Part shown: positions 5,416 through 11,559 of the stretch, one piece after another | How the letters are laid out: each line of letters opens with the position of its first letter | Numbering within the stretch: the stretch's first letter is position 1 | From: a virus | DNA: 21,553 nucleotides | Virus record (IMG/VR): IMGVR_UViG_3300036767_000297 | Coordinates: 1-21,553 of that record | Reading direction: 5' to 3' (one strand) | Made by a program: the position numbers and the translations under genes | Notes under the pieces: generated by a model | Seen by the model: only the letters and a program-made list of their open reading frames with translations | Database searches by the model: none | Told to the model about the DNA's origin: nothing

Positions 5416-5970
5416 ATGGATACACGTTACAAAGGTAAACTCCTTGTAGCAACACCTGTACTAAACAATAACGTTGTTTTTCAACAAAGTGTTGTCTACA
5501 TATATGATGAAAATCCCACAACAGGACAAGTATGTGGTGTTATTTTAAATAAGCCTAGTCAGTTTAAGATTAGTAGCTTAGGTTCGTTAAAAGATATACC
5601 GTTCGACCCGACACTTGAAATGACTTTTGTACATAAAGGTGGGCCGGTTAGTGATACATCTATTGTTTTATTACATACTAATGAATGGGTAAGTGCTAAT
5701 ACATTAAATGCAAATAACAAATTAGCAATTACTAGCGACTTACTTATGATAGAGAAATTAGCATCAGGTAATGAGCCTAAAGGCTGGAGAATGTTCGCAG
5801 GCATGAGTGTCTGGACTAAAGAACAACTAAATGTTGAAGTCAATGATCAAAATGCATGGCTGATATGCGATCCTACTGACACTAGTGTCTTTGATTTTAA
5901 TGAGGGCGAACAGTGGCTGAAAGGCTTAGAGCTATGTTCACAACAAATGCTTTCTAACTACATCGACTAG
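5416..5970 (+). CDS. AlgH/UPF0301 (DUF179) family protein
   Basis: A 184-residue member of the UPF0301/AlgH family, the length usual for the family. It begins MDTRYKGKLLVATPVLNNN, then VVFQQSVVYIYDEN, GQVCGVILNKPSQF and FVHKGGPVSDTSIVLLH, all hallmark positions (family form: 'FLIAMPxxxDpxFxxSVvyixeHnxxGamGlvINkP', 'vxxGGPVxxxrgfvLH'). It ends with GWRMFAGMSVWTKEQLNVEV and NAWLICDPTD, also typical. The family has been linked to gene regulation in some bacteria, but its biochemical role is unsettled. The ATG at 5416 has GGAG upstream and fits the family start; an ATG at 5386 is also possible and would overlap the previous gene. Confidence 0.88.
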   Translation: MDTRYKGKLLVATPVLNNNVVFQQSVVYIYDENPTTGQVCGVILNKPSQFKISSLGSLKDIPFDPTLEMTFVHKGGPVSDTSIVLLHTNEWVSANTLNANNKLAITSDLLMIEKLASGNEPKGWRMFAGMSVWTKEQLNVEVNDQNAWLICDPTDTSVFDFNEGEQWLKGLELCSQQMLSNYID

Positions 5971-6002
5971 TCATCTAATTACATTCTAAACATAATTATA
6001 TA

Positions 6003-6010
6003 CTAAATAA
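6003..6010 (+). promoter_or_regulatory. Possible late promoter box
   Basis: CTAAATAA, 25 bases before the ATG at 6036, with AGGAGG between them as a strong ribosome site. Confidence 0.45.
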
Positions 6011-6035
6011 TAATGCTATATTAGGAGGCATTATT

Positions 6036-6617
6036 ATGTTTAAATCTATGTTAGATTATGATTACCGCAGAGCATTAGCATTTGCGTTTTGTATGTTCAT
6101 AGCGATAGGATGTACACAAACATTAGCCGAAGGACAAACAGTTGATCCAGGATTAGAAGCAGAGCGAAACAAAACTGTTCCAGATACAGCACCAAAGGCT
6201 CCAACACCAGACGAGTTAGAGCCGTTAGTAAGTCAGATGGCAAAATGGCCAGCACTATATGATTGTGGTAAGACAGATCAAGTATTGGCAATTGTAACAG
6301 GTAAGTATGGTGAGCAACCTATGATAGTTGGCATGGGGGTTATACAAATTCCAAATGGTCAAATATTAAAAGCGCCAGTACTAGTATACTTTAATAAAGA
6401 AACGACGACGTTTAGTTTAGTATCGCATTTCGAAAATGCATACAGTTGTATAATGACATCGGGAGACGGCTTACAACCAGCTAGAGGATCAGCTAAACCG
6501 ACGCAGAAACAACAGAATAAACCATTTAAACCAGGAACTTACGAATTTTCAGATAAACTTGACCTTAAGATTAATTTAATTCAGAATGCTAATCTAGATT
6601 TTTTAGTTTTACGGTAA
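6036..6617 (+). CDS. Exported protein, 193 aa
   Basis: A 193-residue protein with a basic start (MFKSMLDYDYRRA), a hydrophobic core and either a weak lipobox (AIGC, Cys26) or a cleavage site near LAEG. The mature part begins with a Pro/Thr-rich linker and then a compact domain (WPALYDCGKTDQVLAIVTGK, MGVIQIPNGQILKAPVLVYF, YSCIMTSGDGLQPA) with two cysteines that could form a disulfide. I know such proteins only as conserved exported proteins of marine T4-like phages. AGGAGG gives a strong ribosome site. The stop codon lies inside the hairpin at 6615-6635. Confidence 0.7.
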   Translation: MFKSMLDYDYRRALAFAFCMFIAIGCTQTLAEGQTVDPGLEAERNKTVPDTAPKAPTPDELEPLVSQMAKWPALYDCGKTDQVLAIVTGKYGEQPMIVGMGVIQIPNGQILKAPVLVYFNKETTTFSLVSHFENAYSCIMTSGDGLQPARGSAKPTQKQQNKPFKPGTYEFSDKLDLKINLIQNANLDFLVLR

Positions 6618-6635
6618 CCTTCATAATGAAGGTTA
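6615..6635 (+). terminator. Hairpin at the stop codon, possible terminator or switch
   Basis: TAACCTTCA, loop TAA, TGAAGGTTA: a perfect nine-base stem that begins with the stop codon of the 6036 gene and is followed by CTCTTT. The U run is short, so termination would be weak. Its right arm can also pair with the repeat copies downstream. Confidence 0.55.
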
Positions 6636-6679
6636 CTCTTTAACCTTCACAATAAATACTCTTTAACCTTCACAATAAA
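6634..6679. repeat. Perfect 23-base tandem repeat
   Basis: Two exact adjacent copies (6634-6656 and 6657-6679), each containing CTTTAACCTTCACAATAAA. The first copy runs on into the late-type box AATAAATACT, the second into the ribosome site AAAGGAG of the 6688 gene. Confidence 0.9.
6651..6658 (+). promoter_or_regulatory. Possible late promoter box
   Basis: AATAAATA followed by CT at the junction of the two 23-base repeats, 29 bases before the ATG at 6688. Confidence 0.4.
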
Positions 6680-6687
6680 GGAGTAGT

Positions 6688-6951
6688 ATGTTTACCGAGT
6701 CTGAAGTTAGATCGCGATTAGCCTTTTATACAGGCAAATGCGTATATGAAAAGCAATGTGGCGCCGAACGTACATATATGCTTAAAACCCACCCATTACA
6801 ATCACATGATATTGATATAGAAACAAAAAACTATCATAAACCACAACCTGAACCTGAATCAGGTAGAATGGTACTATGGGATTTAGGTAAGAATAAATGG
6901 CGTGACTTAAGACCTGAGGGCTTCCGATCAATTCGAACTGAATTTTCTTAA
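6688..6951 (+). CDS. Hypothetical protein, 87 aa
   Basis: An 87-residue soluble protein beginning MFTESEVRSRLAFYTGKCVYEK and ending with WDLGKNKWRDLRPEGFRSI, a basic aromatic strand-turn segment suggestive of a small beta barrel. The pattern 'xVxFxKxxGxxRxMxxT...xWDlxxxxWRxxrxxxxxxI' is familiar from small T4-like phage proteins of unknown function. AAAGGAG lies seven bases before the ATG. Ten bases separate it from talC, so they are probably co-transcribed. Confidence 0.68.
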   Translation: MFTESEVRSRLAFYTGKCVYEKQCGAERTYMLKTHPLQSHDIDIETKNYHKPQPEPESGRMVLWDLGKNKWRDLRPEGFRSIRTEFS

Positions 6952-6961
6952 GGAGTAATGA

Positions 6962-7618
6962 GTGAAATTTTTTATTGATACAGCTAATATAGACAAAATT
7001 TTAGAACTAATTCCTACCGGTATGGTAGATGGAGTAACTACTAATCCTTCGCTTATATATAAGAATGGCGATGATATGGCTAAAACTATTAAGGGCATTT
7101 GTAATATACAGAATGGGCCTGTTAGTGCTGAAGTAACAGCAATAGATCATGCTCATATGGTTCAAGAAGGGCAATATCTAGCAAGTTTGGCAGACAATGT
7201 TGTTGTTAAAGTTCCATTAACAGTTGATGGCTTAATTGCTTGTAAGACGTTAAGACATTTAGGTATTGAAGTAAACGTTACATTATGTTTTAGTGTAGCC
7301 CAAGCCTTGTTAGCCGCAAAGGCTGGAGCAACTTATATCTCACCCTTTGTCGGACGCTTAGATGATATTGGGGAAGATGGTATGAATCTTATTGCTGATA
7401 TTGTTAAAATGTATTGTGTACAAGGATTTAAAACTGAAGTGTTAGTAGCAAGTGTTAGAAGTGTAAAACATGTCGAACTAGCGGCTGTACTAGGTGCTCA
7501 AGTAGTAACTATACCGCCAGACGTTGTCTATAAGATGTATGAACACATATTAACTAAAAAAGGATTAGATAGCTTTATGGCAGACTGGGCAAGTACAGGG
7601 CAAACTATTTTGAAGTAG
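6962..7618 (+). CDS. talC: Transaldolase, TalC/FSA type
   Basis: A 218-residue transaldolase of the short class (fructose-6-phosphate aldolase/TalC), which moves a dihydroxyacetone unit between sugar phosphates in the pentose phosphate pathway. Signatures in order: MKFFIDTANIDKI, VDGVTTNPSLI (about 22-32), SAEVTA, NVVVKVPLTVDGL with the Schiff-base Lys83, VNVTLCFSVAQALLAAKAGA and YISPFVGRLDD. The length is usual for the family. The start is a GTG placed six bases after AAGGAG; the ATG at 6958 is in another frame and closes after six codons. TalC is a well-known auxiliary gene of marine T4-like phages, thought to push host carbon toward nucleotide precursors and NADPH. Its stop overlaps the converging 7605-8108 gene by 14 bases. 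Confidence 0.95.
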   Translation: MKFFIDTANIDKILELIPTGMVDGVTTNPSLIYKNGDDMAKTIKGICNIQNGPVSAEVTAIDHAHMVQEGQYLASLADNVVVKVPLTVDGLIACKTLRHLGIEVNVTLCFSVAQALLAAKAGATYISPFVGRLDDIGEDGMNLIADIVKMYCVQGFKTEVLVASVRSVKHVELAAVLGAQVVTIPPDVVYKMYEHILTKKGLDSFMADWASTGQTILK

Positions 7619-8108
7619 CCATACCAGCTAATGGATTTTCTAATGCTTTCTCAATCTTCTTATTAATATTTTCTTCTGTCTTCTCAAGTGATTCTTCTAT
7701 CTCTGTTTGAACTGTTTTCATTTGAGCTTTAATATCTTTAACACTTGCATTGATATCAGCACGTAACTCTCTATCTAATAACTTTGTTTCTTTGTTTGAA
7801 TCTTCAGTTAGGTTTGTTACATAATCTAGATCCTCTTTAAGATCTATTTTAATATCACGTGTATAATCTCTAGCAGTTATAACTGACTCTTGTATTTCTA
7901 CTAGCTTTCCTTCAATTAATGCTATGCGTTTATCAAAGTCTGAAAGATCTGGAGCAACATATTTGTTAATCTTTGCTTCCATCATTTGATATCTATTAAA
8001 GAGTTCGAAGCCTCCCCATAGGCCACCCATAATAGTACCAATCAATGGTATAACTATTAAGAGCTTACTGCCCCCTACTTTAATTCCTTTATACTCTATC
8101 TCTGCCAT
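7605..8108 (-). CDS. Membrane-anchored coiled-coil protein, 167 aa
   Basis: A short cytoplasmic N-terminus (MAEIEYKGIKVGGSK), one transmembrane helix (LLIVIPLIGTIMGGLWGGF, about 16-34), then a long Glu/Lys-rich coiled coil from about residue 60 to 155 with the usual heptad look. It has no enzymatic motif. It is the last gene of a leftward group of exported proteins, 11 bases after the 596-residue protein. Conserved in marine T4-like phages to my recollection, role unknown; a lysis or envelope accessory role is possible but not shown. Confidence 0.75.
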   Translation of the reverse strand: MAEIEYKGIKVGGSKLLIVIPLIGTIMGGLWGGFELFNRYQMMEAKINKYVAPDLSDFDKRIALIEGKLVEIQESVITARDYTRDIKIDLKEDLDYVTNLTEDSNKETKLLDRELRADINASVKDIKAQMKTVQTEIEESLEKTEENINKKIEKALENPLAGMATSK

Positions 8109-8119
8109 TTTGCCCTCCT

Positions 8120-9910
8120 TTATTTCTTATATTGTTCGTCTATCATTTCGTTCATTATTTTATCTGAAGCTAACTCATATAGTTGTGCCGCAGGATCTAT
8201 TAACTGTGGCATGTCTTCATATACTTGTAAATCACTATACCAATTAGCTAAGTCTTCATTGTTTTTCTTTTGATATGCTTTAAATGATTCTGTATCTGTC
8301 AAACTAGCCATAAGTGCTATCTTAGTTGCTTCGTTAATAGCATTATAAGTATCAGCCATAGCCATTAAAATCTTTCTAGCTATCTTCTGTTTAGCCTTAT
8401 CAACTTGTTCTTTTATCTTTTCTTCCTTTGTCATTTCTTTCTTAGCTACTTTAGTTTTAGACTTAGACTTTGACTTAGAGTCAGCAGTTTTAGTTTCGCT
8501 ACTTGATGTTTCTTCTGTTGCTTCTGTTTCTGTTTCAGTTGTTGATGCTGTTTCAGTTGTTTCTGTTTCAGCTTCTGCTGTTTCAGTTGTTTCTGTTTCA
8601 GTAGTAGCTTCTGTTGTAGCTTCAGTTGTTTCAGTTGTTTCAGTTGTTGCTGATGCTGAACTTTCAGTAGTAGCTTCTGCAACTGCACTTTCAATTGCTC
8701 CGCCTACTGATGCTTCAACTTCTGCAACATTAACTACTTCAGTTGTTCCACCTGAGTCAGCACTAAAATCTAAACTTATTGATGCAACTTCATCAATTGT
8801 AACTACACCTGTTTCTAAGTTTGTTGAAGCCATCTCAACGTTTGCCACGTTAGCTGTTTCATCAATCTCAACAGTAAATTCTAAATTAACACCGCCGCCG
8901 CTGTCATCAGCTATTTCTACTTCAAACGACTCTTGAGTTGGTTGTGTAATAGTTGTAGTTGTATCTGTACCAGGTTGTATAATTGGATTATAAATTAATT
9001 GTGTTTGGCTTTCTAATGTGTCTATAGCAGATTGTACAGAAGTTACAATAGTTTGATTAATTGTTTCTACTACTGATTCTAGTACATCATAAGTCATACT
9101 AAGGTTAAAGTTTTGTACATCTGTATCCCAGCCTGACCCATCATAATTAGAATCTATTCCAAGGAACGTTGCTATTATCTGTGAGTTTGCACCATATGTA
9201 TTAGTTCCAACATCTAAAGTTGTACTAAAAGTTTGATATGAACTAGTTAATGTCCAAGTATTACTTTCTTGTGTGTTAGCACCTGTGTCTGGATCATAAA
9301 GTTTTACTGTAATTGTAAATTGTGTATTACTTGGGCTAGAATCTTTAGCTTGTGCATCAGCTGTGGCACTAAAGCCATAGTTTAGAGACTGTTGGTTAAA
9401 ATAGTTGTCTGTATCAGTTGTATATGTGTGTTGCCCTTCTGTTTTAATATGAAGGTCGTCAAAAACGTGAGTATGTCGTCCACACCCTTGCCCATCTCTA
9501 TAAAAACCATCTCCTGCGCCATAAGTACAAACTACTGTACTATCGCCGCCGGTTGCATTTAAATTAGAATTAACAATAACATCGCCTGTAGATACATCCT
9601 CTTCTGTTACAGTAATAGTTGTTTGTGTTACTTGTTGCGTAGACGTTACGTTTTCTATAACTGTTTCTGTAAAATTTGTTGTTGTAGTAGTTTCTAAGTT
9701 ATCGCCAACTTGTGAAGTAGAAGTTCCTGTAACTTCACTAGCAACAGATACAGAAGTCACAACGCCACCTTGCGGGCCTGTACCGCCAACTGTATATTGT
9801 TGATCGTATGCTAGACTATAAGAGGAAGAGCAACATAGCAAGACTACCAAGGCCAACGCCCCAAGTCTTCTTATTGTTGTTCCATTCTTTTTCAACGTTT
9901 TCAAGTTCAT
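8120..9910 (-). CDS. Large secreted Thr/Glu-rich protein, 596 aa
   Basis: A 596-residue protein with a signal peptide (basic TTIRR, hydrophobic LGALALVVLL, ending near SLAYDQQ). Residues 35-130 are Thr/Val-rich and beta-like. Residues about 125-275 form a domain with CTYGAGDGFYRDGQGCGRHTHVF at its start and two to three cysteines. Residues 411-474 are almost only Thr, Glu, Ala and Ser, followed by a Ser/Lys run (475-490). Residues 490-596 are a helical C-terminus. It is probably exported and extended, like an adhesin or envelope-associated phage protein, but I do not know the family. The ATG at 9910 follows AAGGA and lies 95 bases inside the upstream gene, in another frame. Confidence 0.75.
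   Translation of the reverse strand: MNLKTLKKNGTTIRRLGALALVVLLCCSSSYSLAYDQQYTVGGTGPQGGVVTSVSVASEVTGTSTSQVGDNLETTTTTNFTETVIENVTSTQQVTQTTITVTEEDVSTGDVIVNSNLNATGGDSTVVCTYGAGDGFYRDGQGCGRHTHVFDDLHIKTEGQHTYTTDTDNYFNQQSLNYGFSATADAQAKDSSPSNTQFTITVKLYDPDTGANTQESNTWTLTSSYQTFSTTLDVGTNTYGANSQIIATFLGIDSNYDGSGWDTDVQNFNLSMTYDVLESVVETINQTIVTSVQSAIDTLESQTQLIYNPIIQPGTDTTTTITQPTQESFEVEIADDSGGGVNLEFTVEIDETANVANVEMASTNLETGVVTIDEVASISLDFSADSGGTTEVVNVAEVEASVGGAIESAVAEATTESSASATTETTETTEATTEATTETETTETAEAETETTETASTTETETEATEETSSSETKTADSKSKSKSKTKVAKKEMTKEEKIKEQVDKAKQKIARKILMAMADTYNAINEATKIALMASLTDTESFKAYQKKNNEDLANWYSDLQVYEDMPQLIDPAAQLYELASDKIMNEMIDEQYKK
8488..8680. repeat. Low-complexity imperfect repeat encoding a Thr/Glu tract
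   Basis: Plus-strand text of repeated GTTTCAGTTGTTTCTGTT-like units, encoding the Thr/Glu-rich tract of the secreted protein on the minus strand. Unit order and length vary, as expected from slippage or recombination. The other minus-strand frame is open here (8446-8694), which is only a by-product of the repeat. Confidence 0.8.
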
Positions 9911-10370
9911 GTTCCTTCAACCATTTCTCATAATCGGGACGCTTCTCTGGATTCTCTGCCCATGCCTTCGCCGCATCAACTCCAATTTTGCCTTTATAAG
10001 GACAAGGAGTTCCTGCCATTTCCATAGCTTCAAATACTCTTGCATCTTGGCATAAAAGACTTACTGCCGCAACCTTCATGCCCATACCATACAATGATCT
10101 AGATAACTTGAGTCTTTCACAGTTTAAATCTCTAATGGTTGTACCGCCAGCTATACCAAAAATTTGGGTTTGTATAGCGGCGCTTGTGCCTGTAGAACAT
10201 ACATCTTGATTGTTTATCATTACGTTTGGTGCACTAGCTGTAGGTGGTGTTCGATCTACAGTAGTCGTTCCAGTAACAGTAGATGTTACTGTATTATCGG
10301 CGTGTGCCGTTGCACTAATTAAAAAAATTGTTACCATGACAGTAACAATAAGTATTGAAAACTTCTTCAT
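9816..10370 (-). CDS. Exported protein with C-terminal membrane helix, 184 aa
   Basis: The start at 10370 (MKKFSILIVTVMV) is preferred to one at 10388 because GAGGGC precedes it and it begins a proper signal peptide (cleavage expected after SATAHA). The mature part has a Thr/Val-rich region, then a Cys-containing helical domain (IRDLNCERLKLSRSLYGMGMKVAAVSLLCQ, AGTPCPYKGKIGVDAAKAW) and a charged helix. It ends in the hydrophobic tail GVGLGSLAMLLFLL, which may anchor it. The last 95 bases also encode the signal peptide of the next gene in a different frame. Conserved-looking marine phage exported protein; function unknown. Confidence 0.75.
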   Translation of the reverse strand: MKKFSILIVTVMVTIFLISATAHADNTVTSTVTGTTTVDRTPPTASAPNVMINNQDVCSTGTSAAIQTQIFGIAGGTTIRDLNCERLKLSRSLYGMGMKVAAVSLLCQDARVFEAMEMAGTPCPYKGKIGVDAAKAWAENPEKRPDYEKWLKEHELENVEKEWNNNKKTWGVGLGSLAMLLFLL

Positions 10371-10440
10371 GCCCTCTTGCTCCTGCATTTCTCAACCTGG
10401 TAGAGTTGTGCCCGATTAAACTTATTATATTGTATATACT

Positions 10441-10448
10441 TATTTATC
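10441..10448 (-). promoter_or_regulatory. Possible late promoter box for the exported-protein group
   Basis: Minus strand GATAAATA, 70 bases upstream of the ATG at 10370; an A/T-rich stretch with TATAAT-like text follows. Confidence 0.45.
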
Positions 10449-10497
10449 AGACACTACGAGATATACACCTTACAGAATAAACTGCTACTATAACTAC

Positions 10498-10986
10498 TTA
10501 CTTTAATGGGCAATTTGAACACGTATGTTGGTCTAGAATTCTAAACATACTATGTTCGTGGGTGACAAAATAGTCAGTGTGAGGTCCAGGTTCGATTTTG
10601 CATGTTGTAAACATTAAGTGTCTAGATTCTTCATCTCTGTGTGTTCCACATGCTGGTGCTTGATTCTCAGCCACTATAGGGTGAGCAAAAACTACATCAG
10701 GAAATCCATCATTATTAACATCATAATATATTGTAATACTTCTAGGAACTTCATTTACTTTCCAATCGTGAACAAACTCCAATGATGGCTCTTTAATAAA
10801 GGGATTCTCACCAAACCATTCACCCCAGAATTGATTAGTCGTTCCTTTTTTAGGAACTTCCATTAGTTCATGTTCGGCCATGCCTTCATGAATGCCTTCA
10901 TGAGCTGTAGCTTTCGTTACTAGCGACATTAAAAAGATTGAAAATAATATAAGAAGTCCAGCCATTACATGACGTTTAATTGTCAT
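10498..10986 (-). CDS. Exported protein with calcium-loop motif, 162 aa
   Basis: A signal peptide (MTIKRHVMAGLLILFSIFLM, cleavage near ATAHE) is followed by a His/Glu-rich segment (HEGIHEGMAEHE) that could bind metal. A central stretch YYDVNNDGFPDVVFAHP contains DxNxDGxxD (Asp89, Asn91, Asp93, Asp97), as in EF-hand-like or FG-GAP calcium loops. Four Cys in the C-terminal third (ACGTHRDEE, TTCKIEPG, HTCSNCPLK) could form disulfides. Probably acts in the envelope or outside the cell. No known family assigned. The ribosome site is CAGGAG before the ATG. The leader carries two hairpins and a late-type box (11098-11105). Confidence 0.72.
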   Translation of the reverse strand: MTIKRHVMAGLLILFSIFLMSLVTKATAHEGIHEGMAEHELMEVPKKGTTNQFWGEWFGENPFIKEPSLEFVHDWKVNEVPRSITIYYDVNNDGFPDVVFAHPIVAENQAPACGTHRDEESRHLMFTTCKIEPGPHTDYFVTHEHSMFRILDQHTCSNCPLK

Positions 10987-11033
10987 TGTAAACTCCTGTG
11001 GAAATACCGCTAAATTTTTTAGATTTTGAATTA

Positions 11034-11051
11034 AGCTACACCAATGTAGCT
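11034..11051. promoter_or_regulatory. Leader hairpin
   Basis: AGCTACA, loop CCAA, TGTAGCT: a perfect seven-base stem in the leader of the 10498-10986 gene. There is no U tract in either direction, so it is not a typical terminator. Confidence 0.6.
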
Positions 11052-11060
11052 GTTCGTGAT

Positions 11061-11111
11061 TAAGGCGATAATACTATCCACAATATATAGTATAGTGTAT
11101 TTATCGCCTTA
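11061..11111. terminator. Large inverted repeat, possible bidirectional terminator with late box in one arm
   Basis: TAAGGCGATAA (11061-11071) and TTATCGCCTTA (11101-11111) are perfectly complementary. A second inner pair TACTAT (11072-11077) and ATAGTA (11087-11092) extends the pairing. It lies between two leftward genes, so it could end the DUF454 transcript. The right arm overlaps the late-type box of the next gene. Confidence 0.55.
11098..11105 (-). promoter_or_regulatory. Possible late promoter box
   Basis: Minus strand GATAAATA followed by CAC, about 110 bases before the ATG at 10986 and inside one arm of the 11061-11111 inverted repeat. Confidence 0.45.
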
Positions 11112-11126
11112 GTAATTAAGATGTGA

Positions 11127-11549
11127 TTACTTTAACCAAGCAATCTTTTCGCCTGCGTCTTTTCTTCTACTATGTTCTTCTATGGAACCTGGATATCTCC
11201 AACCCCATATAGCACAACATAACATTGCACCACCTGTCCACATAATTGCTTTTATGTTTCCTGTCGTAAACCACATTAAACATAAACTTGATGCCATTGT
11301 TACCAACATCAAATACTTTGCTTTTGTAGGGAATACTCTTTTAGAAGCCCAGTTAGTTAAAAAGGGTCCAAATAGTTTGTGGTTCATAATCCAGTTATGC
11401 ATACGATCCGAACTTCGTGCAAAACAGAAAGCCGCACCTACTGCCGGTGTCGACCAAGGTAACCCTGGTAGATATACACCGATAATTGCAATTACTAATA
11501 GGACACAACCTAAACTAAACCACAATGCCTTTTTTATATTAATCTTCAT
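11127..11549 (-). CDS. DUF454/YbaN-like inner membrane protein
   Basis: A 140-residue membrane protein matching the DUF454 (YbaN) family pattern. It opens with a hydrophobic helix (KALWFSLGCVLLVIAIIGVYLPGLPWSTPAVGAAFCFARSS, compare the family 'LGvixxxLPllPTTPFLLLAAfCFARsS'), then DRMHNWIMNHKLFGPFLTNW. Two further membrane helices follow (YLMLVTMASSLCLMWF and IMWTGGAMLCCAIWGW), and the tail is charged. The family's function is not established; some bacterial members sit near heme or iron genes. Here it directly follows 5-aminolevulinate synthase by 10 bases with AAGGAG before the ATG, so the two are co-expressed, suggesting a membrane role tied to tetrapyrrole supply. Confidence 0.85.
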   Translation of the reverse strand: MKINIKKALWFSLGCVLLVIAIIGVYLPGLPWSTPAVGAAFCFARSSDRMHNWIMNHKLFGPFLTNWASKRVFPTKAKYLMLVTMASSLCLMWFTTGNIKAIMWTGGAMLCCAIWGWRYPGSIEEHSRRKDAGEKIAWLK

Positions 11550-11559
11550 ACAACTCCTT

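Noticed and set aside
6958-6978. ATG at 6958 as start of talC
   Set aside because: It is in another frame and stops after six codons; the GTG at 6962 is in frame and better spaced from AAGGAG.
8446-8694. 82-codon Gln/Leu/Lys-rich frame on the minus strand
   Set aside because: It is the second frame of the Thr/Glu repeat tract in the 8120-9910 gene; its composition follows from the repeat and there is no ribosome site.
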